Made by a program: the position numbers and the translations under genes
The notes under the pieces: generated by a model
What the model was told of the DNA's origin: nothing
The model's input: the letters and a program-made list of their open reading frames with translations, nothing else
Databases searched by the model: none
Shown here: piece by piece, positions 32,270 through 44,044 of the stretch
Layout: each line of letters opens with the position of its first letter
Numbering within the stretch: the stretch's first letter is position 1
Origin: Zygnema cylindricum
Lineage: Eukaryota > Streptophyta > Zygnematophyceae > Zygnematales > Zygnemataceae
Assembly: GCA_037447655.1 (NCBI GenBank)
Contig: JBBHKE010003435.1
Span: 186,223-250,222 of the forward strand
Direction of reading: 5' to 3'
DNA length: 64,000 nt

Positions 32270-34807
32270 GTAATTATCCGCGTTGTAATTATGAACACTA
32301 AATTACGTACACATACAAAATCTACTAGTCACTATTTGTCGCGATGAATGTCAATTAATGTTCACACTGACTACGATGCTGTCGACGGAGGAGAGTTATG
32401 CGAACGACTTTTTTTCGATGTGATTGGTTTTTTTGTTTGGTGCGATTTCACGTGAGAGCGCGATTCTATTGAATCATTATTTTTACTTTTTTACTTATAA
32501 AAGTACAATTTTGCACGGTCGGACGTCGTCCGTACACCACACCATTTAAAACGAACCTATATTATAATTTTTTACGCTAACTAAACCTTACCTTAGATAG
32601 CAAAAAGAAAAAATTAGAATCATTTACTCTATTTAAGGTGATAGAGTTGAAATTTAGGGCGACTGAATCAGCGTTATTTACTCTATTTACGATTTGCGGT
32701 GTACAGCGCGAATCGTAATTAGAGTTATGTACGCCTATTCTGTCACCCCAAATTTTGACTCTATCACCATAAATAGAGTACAATATTATAAATAATTTTT
32801 TACATTATTTAAGGTATTTTTTGAATAAGCGTTAATAACTCTAATACAATTTCCTTTTAAATAGTTTGCCATACGGTCAGTGTATGACCGTGCAAAACTG
32901 TATTTTATTAAGAAAAAAAGTGTAAAAATAACGATTTAGTACATACCGTTTTCATGTAAATGCGTTTTAACAAACCGCCCATTGGAAATGTCATAATGAC
33001 GTGAAACTGTACGTTTTGTCAGATTCTGTACTTGCACTTAATTTACAGTGGATATATTCAGCGCCCAAATTTACGCCCAAATTAGAGTTATTGAAAAATT
33101 AGAGTAAATTTCCTTTTTTAAAAAGTTCTATCACACAAATAAGAGTTCATGACTCTAATTATTCTTTTTACTTTTTTTACTCTAATTTTTTCTTTACTCT
33201 AATTACAATTCGTGGTGTAATGTATTGTACTATATTGTATATTCGGAATCGACGCGACAGTTTAAATGACAAACAAATCGTCACTAACGTACAGAGCAGA
33301 GGTTGCAATAGGGTACTTGAATCCGTACCCGAACGGTCGTGTCAAATCCGGAACGGATTCGTGTACCAAATTTAAGAAGCCGACCAGATTTGGCCGGGTG
33401 ATTTAAGAAAGGAAAAAAAAACATCAGATACGGCCGGGCACGCAAAAGACAAAAAAAAATGAAGATACGTAGGCACGTTCCACTATTTTATAGTAAATTA
33501 CTGTACAGTACTGAATTTTGCAACTTTTCGCAAACGTCGCCATAAGTTGCAAGATCATGCCCGCATTAAACGCTCTTGTATTTTTAGCTATTTGGTGTAT
33601 GGAGAGCCACTTGTTGAAAATGATGTATCACTTTTTATATATAAAGATGATTACTAATGTTAATATCGCAACGAAAGTGCGATGTGTTATGATAAGTTTT
33701 TGAGTTGATTACCATCGCAATACCTCTCTACATTGGTACGTAATGGATTGGCAAATAACGTAGAAAGTTAATCCCCCCTTCGAACCGCGTACTTTATTGT
33801 CGTATTGCATTTGTAAAGACAGTGCCCCCCGCACCGGATGCATGGGGTAAAATTTGTGTTGGTGCAAGAGAGATATATCGAGACTATTCAGCGATCAACA
33901 TTTTGTTGTATTGCAAGAGATTTATTTAACATAAAGTTACCTAATACAAAATACTCATTTTTAGCCCCTTAACGACTATCAACATGTACCCGTTTCCTAC
34001 TCGAGGTGATCGATATATGGGATCAAAATATGAACGAGAAAAATAATATGATATTCTACCCATGCATCAACCCAGCAAACTCGAAAAAAAATCGCGAAGA
34101 TTGAGTTTAACTTTTAGAATTTTTTGGAAAGTTACGTTGATTTTCATGCGCTCGCTTACTTTTACCTTAAAATTGTTGTTTTTTCAATCTAGATTTTACG
34201 CAATGAGTTTTTTTTATGTAAAGTGAAGTCTTTTGTAACAGTCAAAGGTCATATTCATATTTTATTGAGTTTAACATGCTTACAATTGACATTTACAATC
34301 TGTCAAAGTGTTGATAACAAAATAAACTATAATTTTATACTTTGCTACTACAACATATTACGTTTTACTTCTCACCCGTGGTGATCAAAATAATGAGTAT
34401 ATATAAGTATATTATTGGGCTATTTATATTTTTCTTTCACAAAAACACTAGGAGGAGAGGGCAAGATTTGTTCCAAACAGTAAAATTCAAAGTGTAGACA
34501 ATAACAAACTATTATAAATTTTGGATATAAAACGATGGTTTATTGAAAAGTCCACAACACATTCCCTGAATGCTCGATGTCTTCGATGTTGTCGTAATTC
34601 TTTTTGATTTAACTTAACACGATTTAGTTCGGTTCGGTCGAACTTCACTGGATTCCATTTTGTTTGGTTTCATTTTGGCCCAAACCAAAGTAAACCATAA
34701 AAAAAAACACTTTTGGAATTTTGAATTAAACCAAGCTGTTCAAATTTGTTAGAGTACACATGTGACCCCGCTATGAATTACATATTTATGAAAAATATAA
34801 TCAGATG
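32270..34807. other. Intergenic, AT-rich, MITE fragments
   Basis: No coding sequence supported. It contains the palindrome at 32626-32779. Related ACTCTAATT words lie at 33060-33225 (for example TTAGAGTTATTG, GACTCTAATTA and ACTCTAATTACAATTCG), probably a second, eroded copy. An imperfect hairpin lies at 33312-33366 (GGTAC-TGAATCCGT / ACGGATTCGTGTACC). Confidence 0.5.
32626..32779. mobile_element. Palindromic MITE-like element (fold-back)
   Basis: 154 bp that nearly equals its own reverse complement. Ends ACTCTATTTAAGGTGATAG and CTATCACCATAAATAGAGT pair, then AAATTTAGGG with CCCCAAATTT, and the centre around GTGTACAGCGC. The arms pair over most of their length. No transposase. Target duplication unclear (TA at most). 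Confidence 0.7.
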
Positions 34808-35816
34808 TGTTGAAATTACTAGATTTATAAGGCATTTTCTAGGTCTAAATAGATCAGTAAAATAAGAAAAAAAGAAGGGCAATAGCCTGCCTCCACCTCC
34901 TCTCTCTAGCCACCATACTTGTTGTAGTCACAGGAGGATAGACAAGGTGGTTGAGCCATGGTTGTCCTAGTTAAATAGGCAGGACTAAAGAGTGACTTAT
35001 GTCACTCTCATCAAAAGGTTGAGTCCGGCATGACTTGAACCTCTTGACTGGCAGAGCGAGGCGTAGCCGTCAGCTCTAACCTGTTTGTCGTAAGAGTTCG
35101 TTAACACACATAGGGTGTGATATTTATTTAAAATCTGTTTTGATCCTGAATCCGATTAACGGAATAACAAATGAAAGAACATAGAACTAAGTAATATATA
35201 GTGCGAACATTATCTCGCACGAAACAAATGAATCGGACATTTGTTTCGACTGTCAATATTAAATGTCGGTTTATGATCCGACGGCACAAATCGCTGCCGA
35301 AATCCTAAAATGGTCACCATGGCAGTTTTCGGACGTGGCGTGACCAAGCGACACGTGGAGAGATAACATTCGGTCACAAGAATTCTGGAGAACAGAAGGA
35401 CAAGTTAAAAGAGGACACGCGTCCACTCAAAGGCCTTGCCGTACACAGGCCGAACAAAAACAACATAGGCCGTTGAACCTTTCTTTACTCTACAATTGTT
35501 TGATTGGCTCGTACGTTAGTAGATACGAGTTGTTAGAGGGGCTTAGGACTTAGGGAATTCCGTAGGTAACGACCTCTCTCCCTTAGAGAGTTTTGTATAA
35601 ACTTGGCATCTTTGCCACTTCTAAACTAATCGGCTGGTTGGCCGTTTTTAGTGGTTTTTTTGCTATTGACACAGGGGAGTCTTGGTTGCACAAGATTGCC
35701 GTCACATTGTCACTTTGTCTCATTGAGCAGCAATGGTTGTGGATGAAATTGGGTTAGTTAAAAGCTATCTAGAGGCTTCATGAATTCTGTAGTCTAATAG
35801 AGGACATATAATTGCA
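34808..35816 (+). repeat. LTR of copia E (B-like family)
   Basis: TGTTGAAATTACTAG...ATTGCA, followed by the PBS and a gag start. TATAAACTTGGC lies near 35594. Sequence around 35040-35090 and the LTR tail match the B LTR on the opposite strand. The LTR-encoded ATG is ATA here. Confidence 0.8.
34900..35092 (-). other. Antisense tRNA-like module with conserved hairpin (LTR of E)
   Basis: Minus strand: box-A-like ACAGGTTAGAGC, box-B-like GGTTCAAGTCA (35031-35041) and CTTTTG. Then CAACCATGGCT and the loop GTGACTACAACAAGTA (stem only partly paired). The small frame ends CDYNKYGG-stop. Opposite to the element. Confidence 0.62.
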
Positions 35817-36111
35817 TGTTATGGGCCCACCCTCTAGGGTGCCCAACTTAAATGGATCTGGGTTCATCTATTGGGAATCGAAGATGATGGGCACTTTGTG
35901 CGAAAAACGATACTGGAGTATTGTTAGCGCACAAGTGAAACGTCCACCTCAGGGAACTCCACCAGGGTTTGGTGGAAAAAGGTTTTCTGCAGCAACCTCA
36001 ACAGCAGGAGATGAGGTAGATGATGGAAACAACAATGTGTCCGAAAAAGGGAAAGAGATGGAGACGCCTCTTAATCCTATTACCACGTCACCCGGAGCGG
36101 CGACCGTGCAG
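35817..36111 (+). pseudogene. Copia E gag fragment with PBS
   Basis: PBS TGTTATGGGCCCACC (35817-35831, 14 of 15 to the A site) overlaps the coding start MGPPSRVP. FIYWESKMMGTLCEKRYWSIVSAQVK, PPGFGG and NNNVSEKGKE follow, closely matching B gag. Cut off at 36111 by a minus-strand LTR. Confidence 0.8.
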
Positions 36112-37107
36112 TGCATTTCTGTGTCCTCCATTGGACTACAGAATTCAAGAAGCCTCAAGATAGTTATTAACTAACCCACTTTCAATGGCAACCACTGCTA
36201 CCTTAGCAAACAAGTAAACAATCTGACTACACCCTTGTCCAGCGTGGACTCTTTTGAGTTCTTAGGAAAAAAATCTCTAAAAACGCCCAGCCAGGCGATA
36301 AGTTATGAGGCAGTAAAAATGCCAATTTGTAGATACTGTCAAAGGGGGAGGTGACTACCTACCAAAATTCTCTAAGTCCTGATTCCCTCTAATAACTTCT
36401 ATCTACTGAAGTACGAATCAATCAGATTAATGTACAGTACCAAAAAGTACTACTACCAGTGTACCTTTTGTACGGCCTTTGTAAGACAAGGCCATTAAGC
36501 GGACGCGTGTTTGTTTTTCACTCGTCCGTATGTTTCTCGGATTCTTACGACCGAATGTCATCTCTCCACATGGGTCCAGGTCATGCCACGTCACAAAACG
36601 CTAAAGTGACCTTTCCAAGATCTTGGCGAAAAAGTATGCCGTTGGATAAGAACGGACATTAAATATCGTTCGTTGAAACAAATGTTAGATTCATTTGTTT
36701 TGTGCAGGATCTAGTCTGCACTGAATTTAACGTGTTCTATGATGTTACATTTATATTTCTGTTAATTCGTTTAGGGGACGTAACATACTTTAAATATGAA
36801 TCACATCCTATATACTCTAGCGAACATCTACGACAGACTGGTTAGAGTGGACGGCTACGCCACGCTCTACCGGACAAGGATCAATTCCTGCCGCCGGCAC
36901 ATACCTTTTAAATAAATAAACCCGAACTAATATAAATTTCCCGTAAACCTCAGGATAGCCTAGGTAGCCATGGCTCTAGCTTCCTCTCCAATTTCTCAGT
37001 AACTGCGACAAGTTTGAGAGTTGGAGAGAGAAGTTAGAGGTAGACGGCCTCGGCTACTTTCTTTCAATTCAGACCTAGAAAATACTTAAAAACCATTAAT
37101 TTCTACA
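36112..37107 (-). repeat. Copia LTR in opposite orientation (B/E family)
   Basis: In minus orientation TGTAGAAATTAATGG...GAAATGCA, with the LTR-encoded ATG-GAG-GAC-ACA. Left flank TGCAG and right flank CAATT do not match, so it is not a simple solo-LTR insertion. It faces the E LTR with only 295 bp of gag between. Confidence 0.75.
36830..37033 (+). other. Antisense tRNA-like module with conserved hairpin
   Basis: Box-A-like CAGACTGGTTAGAGTGG, box-B-like GGATCAATTCC (36888-36898) and CTTTTA. Then GGTAGCCATGGCT, and a long hairpin: CTCTCCAATTTCTCA (36984-36998) pairs with TGAGAGTTGGAGAG (37015-37028) around a 16-nt loop GTAACTGCGACAAGTT. Confidence 0.65.
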
Positions 37108-37755
37108 CAATTACGTACAATTCCAGTACCTTGTCAATTTGTAGTGTAGTACGATAGCGTCAGGTGTTAGTTGTTGATTAGTTAGTCAGATCAGGCATAC
37201 TCTCAGTGGATAAAGTTTAGGACTTAGAAAAAATGTATCATCCACTTTTGAGAATAGGGAAACCTAGAGGCAATTTTTCGAAAAATTTCAGCTTCCGTAT
37301 CTTATGGTTTACTAAACCGTGTATACTGCAATTTTGGGAATTGAGAATGTGCATGGTGATCTAATTGTATGCTTATTTTGGTTGTATTTCGATTTGTGGG
37401 CCTGATTCTAGTGTTCAGAAAATTTCTGTTCGGTAGTATTCTAGTTAGCTTCAATTGAAAAACATGTCTACTTCTACAACTATTGCTGCTCCACGTGTAT
37501 CGGTAGTCATGGAACAACAAAAACCAGCTCCAAAGGCGACAACACAAAAGACCGGAAAAGCAATTTTTGAGGTGGAAAAACCGACACCCTCAATGGGAAA
37601 TATCATTGTTTAAACGGGAGAAAAATTGGAGTGGCTCAAATTCTTACAAAATCTTAAATTTGCTAGTATATATCTGTTTAAAACTAACACATCCAAAACT
37701 TAGGAGGAGTGTTTTTTATAGTGTTACAGTAGTATAAGGACAAAAGAGTGTATCA
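37108..37755 (+). mobile_element. Miniature LTR-internal-LTR remnant
   Basis: An LTR tail (37108-37519, ending GGAACAACA, with an LTR-encoded start MSTSTTIAAP) is followed by only 190 bp of internal DNA and a purine tract TAGGAGGAG. Then comes a second LTR start (37710, TGTTTTTTATAGTGTTACAG), which is cut at 37755 by copia F. The first LTR lacks its 5' part (replaced at 37107). Family as the solo LTR at 4333-5629. Confidence 0.65.
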
Positions 37756-38680
37756 TGTTATTTTACAACCACTGGATCAGGTGGAGCGTCAGCAATAGTA
37801 GTGGAAGTAGACATAATCTCACTCACAGAAGCTTATCAAGAATCCTATCAAACAACTGTTTTCTACAACTCACAAAATCAGACAAAATAAAAAAAAACTG
37901 CTTCAAACTATACCACAGTATAGAACTTCAGAAATACTGACAACTCCCAAAGTTTCAGCTCAATTGATCCAACATACACCAAGATATGCAACTCAGAAGT
38001 TTCCCAAAAACAGTTTCCAGATTACACAGTCTGGAAGTGTAGATACATAAAATGTTCTACTTCCTATGTCTTATGCTCTTCACTTAGTTGTCCTACTACA
38101 TAGTGTTGTACCTCCGATACAAGTGTTCCTGAAAGATACGTCCAAAAGAACTAAATTGCCACTAAGGTCTAACTGCTCCTAATCACGCTAAAACTAATCT
38201 ATCAATTTACAATCAATATTACTGAGAATCCTATGCAGGTGATTTGTTCAAATACTTGTCGCCTGGCTAAGTGACAATTCTCTGGGTACGTCCATACGGC
38301 TGTTGCAGAACATCAGTTAATGAGTCACTTTATTATTCTCAAATGAATCTCGTCCGTTGACTTCATTCATATCAACCGTAGCAGCGCAATCCATTTCCTG
38401 ATCACATTCAAATATCTGCAGCTTCGTAGCAGCTACGATGTCCCATACCAAAAACGGTCGCAGTTGCATTTGTCGCGTTGCATCGCGAGCTGCATTCGTC
38501 CGTACAGACCGTATTAAAAATAACCGCAGCTGCGCTTGTTCCATCTGCGTCGCAGCTGCGTTGTCGGTACCATTCAAAAAAAACCTGCACTGTGCTTCAA
38601 ATGACGACGCATGTCCCTATAGATCTATTTTTCCGCCGTCCTATAAATTTGTTGAGACTTAAAACTTTCCAAAAACAACA
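37756..38680 (-). repeat. 3' LTR of copia F
   Basis: In minus orientation TGTTGTTTTTGG...AAAATAACA, 925 bp. GCTGCG-rich like the D LTR (38400-38570). It encodes the Gag start MSTSTTIADAP on the minus strand at about 37805. Confidence 0.8.
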
Positions 38681-38689
38681 CTCCAGTAA

Positions 38690-41600
38690 AGCTTGAGACT
38701 CAGTATACCAACGCAGCTTCGATGTCGAATTAGCGCAGCATCGCAGCATAACAACGTAGCAATTTTAGCAAGTCACTTAGTCCCACTACATCCCCGTTTT
38801 TGGACTAGCGCAGCATGGCAGTATAACACTGCAGCAACTCAGTTATTCACTTAATCTTGGTGTGTCCCTACAATACTTTAGCTTAGGGGCAGGAAGATCT
38901 TTAGTGAGCATATCAGCAACCATTTTTGCATCTGGCAAATAGCATAATTTAATCACTCTAGAAAACAATTTTTCCCTTACAAAGTGTTATCTTACATCCA
39001 TGTGCTTCCTTTTGAATTGATGACTTGGGTTAGACGCCATACCAATTGCAGCCTGGTTATCACACCAGATCACCTATGGACCAACTAGTATGTATCCCAA
39101 TTCTTGCAACATGGATTTCACCCATAGGAGTTCTTTGAGGGCCAAGCTCGCTGCCATATATTTTTACTCCATCGTCGATTGTGCCGTGACCTTTTGAAGT
39201 TTGCTGCTCCAACAGCAAGTCACGTTCCCAATTTGCAGAACGAATCCCGTGGTGGATTTTCGGCTTGGCATGTTATCATAGCTTACATCACTCCATGTTT
39301 GCTGCTTCACTTCTCTTCCGCCAAGTGTGATTTTGAGGTCTTTGGTTAGTGCCAGATATCCTAAGACTCTTCGTGTCGCATCACGGTCAGACTTTCTCGG
39401 ATTCTCTAGACTTCTGCTCAGTACTCCTACTTCTCCAACAATATCCGGACGGGTACAGTTCATGAAATATATATAACTTCCCACTATCTTTGTGTAAGGT
39501 ATTAGTGTCATAGGATCATCCTCCCTTGACTCAAAAAATTCACTGACAATAACACCCGGTTCTGTTTCTTCCCCCTCTAATTTATGCCAAAACTCCATTG
39601 GTGTTACACATCCTTTTGCCCCCCGCAGTATATATTCATCTAACATGTTTCCAATAGCCTCCTTTTGAGTCAATTTTATCAATCTGTTTTTCGTGTCCCT
39701 CTCTTCCTGAAAAAACAAAATATATTTTGCCTCACCGAGGTCTTTCATCTCGATCCGTGAGTTTAAAGCAATTTTAATTTTGTTAATTTCAGCCATTGAT
39801 TTGCTAACAAATAGTAAATCATCTACGTATACCGCTATATACACTATTCCACCCTCACCCTTTAAAACATAGACAAAGTGATCAGAACTTATCCTTTTAA
39901 ATCCTAGGCCAGTTAAGAATTCATCAATTTTTAGATTCCATTGCTTTGGGGCTTGTTTTAGGCCGTACAAAGATTTAAGCAGTTTGCATACTAAGTGTTC
40001 TTTTCCTAGTTCTATTTTAGGCTGCTGCATGTAAATGGTCTCCTCTAGTTTTCTATGCAAAAAGGTCGTCTTTACATCCATCTAATGTATTTCCATATTT
40101 TTTATAGCAGCTACAAATAGCAAAATCCTAACTGTCGGAAATATTACAACAAGAGAAAATGTTTCTTCAAAGTCAATTCCTTCCTTTTGATTATACCCCT
40201 TTGCCACAAGTCTAGCCTTCTATCGTTCAATAGTATTATCTAGATTTAACTTCACCTTGAATACCCATTTGCTGCCGATCCCTTTTCGATCCGGAGGAAG
40301 GTCCACAAGCTCCCATGTGTGATACTTCATGATCGACTTCATTTCATCATTTGTCGCCTCGATCTAGTGATTCCGCTCCAGTGATGAGAAGGCCACCCGG
40401 ATGGTCAGAGGCTCCCCTGAGGTTGCTGAGTAGGCGAAGTGAGAACTTGCTTGCAGACGCCTACTGGATCTTTTTCCCCCCGCAAATTCTGAGGCTGAAA
40501 TTGTCGGATCCTGTGCATTGCGCTTGTTGCGCTGGAACCGATCCGTAGGCAGTGACTGTTGTTGGTCCACCTCAAAATGAATTTGTTGGGGATACCGATT
40601 ATGTTCCAACTTCTGTGTTACCACCGGTGAATTTGGCATTTGTGGGACAATATTATGGATGCTATCTAAAATGACATATTCTTGTACTTTTTGCTGCTTC
40701 TGCTGCTTTGTCATTTTAAATAAGTCTATCGAATCAAGTTCATCTTTGACAACGATGTTCCTTGCTGCAATGATTTTATTTCTCACAAAAAAAAAGTCTC
40801 TATAACCTTTAGAGTGATCATCGTATTCTAACAAAATGCCCGGCAATCCTTTAGGTTCCATTTTCCATCTATCATTAGATGTATCCAAAATAAAGCATTT
40901 ACTTCCAAAGACTTTGAAATGAATGACATCCGGTTTTCTACCCGTCCAGATCTCATAAGGGGTGGTTTCTACCGATCTTGAACCTATCCTATTTTTGATA
41001 TAAACTGCACAATTTAATGCTTCAGCCCAAAATTTCGGATCTACATCCTTATCCGCAAGCATGGACCGTTCTATTTAGTCTTTTTGAGACCCCATTCTCT
41101 TCCAGAGAGTATGGGACAGTCAGTTTGTGACTGATACCTTCCTTGAGTAAGAAGTTTTCAAACTCTTTTGACATATATTCCCCGACATTGTCCGATCTAA
41201 GCTCCAGAATTGGCAGACCGTGTAGTTTCTCCGCTCACGCTTTCTAGTGTTGAAAATGAGTGAAGACTTCACTTTTTTCCTTCACGAAGTAGACCTCAGT
41301 AAACCTCAAAAAATCATCTGTAAACGTAACCATGTATTTCATCCCCTCAGCAGATGGTAACGTAACCATATATTTCATCCCCTCGGCAGATGGTACCTTT
41401 GCAGGGTCGAAAACATCAGAATTAATGAGTTGCAAAAGTTTAATAGATCTATGTTCTGACTTTTAAGGAAACGGTAATCTGTGTATTTTTCCTAATGCAC
41501 ATCCATCACACGTTTTAGGTGATTGGTTTGACAAACTTACTCCTTCTATTTTACCAGCATTGACCATCTTTTTCATACTATCATAATTCACATGGCCTAA

Positions 41601-42965
41601 TCTTTTATGTCACAGCTTATCTTAGGATAATGCACCGAAATACAAAACATCATTTTTTTTATTATTGGGCATATCCATTCAATACATTTTGCTGGCATCT
41701 CTTGTTCTCGTAACTGCAATTTTCCCATTTTTACTAATAACCTGTCTGCCATGTTTCAGATTGACCTCAAACCCTTTACTTTCTACCAAAGAAGTTGAAA
41801 ACATTTTTTTCTTAAAATCTCCGACATAAAGAACATTATGAAGAGTTCTCTCAACTTCTTTGCCCTCTACATCAACTAGGAAGGAGACATCACCTTCAGC
41901 CCGCGTTTGCACACTCATTCCATATGCATAGTAGATATTTTTCTCCGATGTTGATTTCAGATTTTTTTAAACTGCCTTGTTCCAGCACATGTGGGCCGAC
42001 GGTCCCGTGTCCATTATCCATCCATTCTCTTTTGCGCCATCCATTGCTGCCGCCATAGCAAATAGATCATCATCCTCCTCGTTAGAGAGTGAAAGAGATT
42101 CGTCGTGATGAGATGAAGCCGTTGAGAATAGTGCATTTCCTTGTTGTGAAGATCCCGTGAAGCCTTGATGAAATTGGCTCTGCTGCCATGCAGGCCTATA
42201 CAGACATGTTTAATTAGCTTTCTTAAGCTTATGACAATACTTATATCCATAACGTTTTTCGTTCAAATAAAAACAAGCATTGAAATATTTCCAATTTCCT
42301 CTTTGATTAAACTGTCTAAACTGATTTTGATTTTGAGTAAATGATTTCTCTGCTGATTAATCTGACCTTTTTTATCAAAGTCTGTGCTAAATGCCTGTGC
42401 TAAATGCCTCTACTTGTTTTTCACAAGTATGAATTTTAGAATCTGCCTCCTCTTCTAATATCAAATTAATAGCTAACTGTAGTGTCCAACTAGCTTTATC
42501 TTTTTGTTTCAGCCTATCAGATGTTGCTCTCAGAGTATAAGGAAGACCTCTCATAAGTAAAGCAGCTTGTTGAAACTGAGGAAAAGATCCACCTGCACAA
42601 GCATGAGAATCTATTAGTATTCAAAATCTGTTACAATATTCTACCATTGTGCCACTCGTGTATTTGTAGTCCCAAATCCGTCCAGCCAAAAATAGTTCTT
42701 CCTAAACATTAGCCTTTCCAAAATCATCTTTGAGAGATTTCCATATATCGATCGCCTTTTTCATTTTTATTCGTGACATAGCCAATTCTTCTGAAATACA
42801 TAATTTCAAAATTGACCGAGCTTGCGAATTTTTCTTTGACCAAGACGGATCCAATTCTGCCAATAACCATCCAAAATATCAAAAAAAATAACATTTTCAA
42901 AGTGTGTTTCCACCATATCCGCCCAATACGCGTATTTTTTTCTCGAGAAAATAGGAATTCTTGAT
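38690..42965 (-). pseudogene. Copia F polyprotein (gag, protease, integrase, RT, RNase H)
   Basis: Read from 42965: Gag start VMGLSSRIPIF and YAYWADMVE, then a badly eroded capsid. The protease at about 42000 is intact in WIMDTGPSAHMC. Integrase 41435-40364 has YEIWTGRKPD and VFGSKCF; a direct duplication of PSAEGMKYMVT (41320-41395) disrupts the core. RT 40081-39164 has LYGLKQAPKQWN, intact YVDD and YIYFMNCTRPDI. RNase H has WSDVSYDN and STME; its C-terminal part runs to about 38890 with stops. The segment 38690-38880 between RNase H and LTR is again rich in GCTGCG. Closest relative in the window: copia D. Confidence 0.82.
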
Positions 42966-42980
42966 GACAAGCCCATAACC
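42966..42980 (-). promoter_or_regulatory. Primer-binding site of copia F
   Basis: Minus strand GGTTATGGGCTTGTC: the first 10 bases equal the half-tRNA-Met site of element A. Directly follows the LTR end AATAATA. Confidence 0.6.
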
Positions 42981-43001
42981 TATTATTCTACAACCACTGG
43001 T

Positions 43002-44030
43002 GTCATGCCGCATTATGTCGGGACATGTATTTTGTTTATTTGTAGGAATATTAAAAATCCAGAGTTCTCATATCAGAATCAAATCAAGAATGGGGGTATT
43101 CCCGCCCGTTCCGCCAAGCCGGTCGCTCCGCCTAAGGAGACCGAGAAAGAATCTCCTCCTCCCAGAATTTCTCGTAGAGAGAGAGAAAAGTTAGAGCTGC
43201 AAGCTACTATGGCGGCTATGATGAAGGAACAGTTCGCAGCCTTCATGGCGGAAATGAAGCCGCAGTTTACAGGAATGGCCCGCACGGTCGTTCATATGCC
43301 GACGTTGGCCGGTCGAACCCTTCGGGATTCTACCGTCCAACAACGAGCTGCCACGTTTGACCAAGGCTCGGCAGATCATAATCGAGTTGGAAAAGTATCA
43401 AATTCTCGAATTCCACTATCTTTCGAGAAAGAAACTCTCTCCCCTCTTCCGGAAACGGCTTCGGCTATTGTAGCGGAAGCACTTACAATCTTGGATAGTA
43501 CAATCCAAGATGCACATCGCGTCAAGGAACGGTTGAGCATCCTATCTTCTATGATCGAGGACGTGCCTAAGGTCTCTCCTACTTTGGGTGAGGTAACTGC
43601 AACCGCTGCTTTACGCGCGTTGCAGCTGAATCGCAATCTGTCAGCAGTCCAGCCAATTTCGGCGGACGAACGTCGTACATTGGATCCCCACATCAGTTTT
43701 CTTGATAACAACCGACACTCATTCACAGTCAATGGTGTCGCACCTTCCCTCCCTCTCATGGACACCGGAGCAAAACCCGTGATCCTAGGATCCGGATTTG
43801 CGTTGAAGCTTGGCCTCACGGCATACAAGCTGCAACCCACAACCACACGGTTACTAACTTCAGCTGGTACCACGGAGCTGGTCCTTGGAATCACCAAGGA
43901 CCCCCTCGTCTTTCGGTTTCAAACAGAAACCGAAACTGAATTTTCTGAAATTTCTTCACGTGCGCTCGTTACTAAGTGTAGCGATTACGAATGTTTGGTT
44001 GGCCAAGACGTTATATTTCAGGTTAATAAA
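43002..44030 (+). pseudogene. Gypsy G (PHD-type family): gag end and protease
   Basis: One open frame of more than 340 codons. It has FSYQNQIKNGGIPARSAKPV (end of the zinc-binding region) and a Glu/Arg-rich, probably helical segment (SRREREKLELQATMAAMMKEQFAAF). A linker with two similar halves around DAHRVKERLSILSSMI follows, then protease LPLMDTGAKPVILGSGFALKLGL with the D-T-G-A active site intact, ending ECLVGQDVIFQV. There pol is missing and the sequence passes directly to LTR-like DNA (NKWISPS...). The codon pattern is clean, with no stop, unlike its homologue at 52440-53410. The left end abuts the stub of copia F's LTR. Confidence 0.75.
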
Positions 44031-44044
44031 TGGATCTCTCCCTC

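Larger units (their letters stand above)
37756..43001 (-). mobile_element. Copia LTR retrotransposon F (minus strand)
   Basis: 3' LTR at 37756-38680, pol and gag to the right, and PBS at 42966-42980. The 5' LTR survives only as its last 21 bp. It sits inside the second LTR of the miniature element. The right end is replaced by gypsy G. Confidence 0.85.

Noticed and set aside
33312-33366. Second palindromic transposon
   Set aside because: Arms pair over only about 18 bp with mismatches and there is no second copy; left as a hairpin note.
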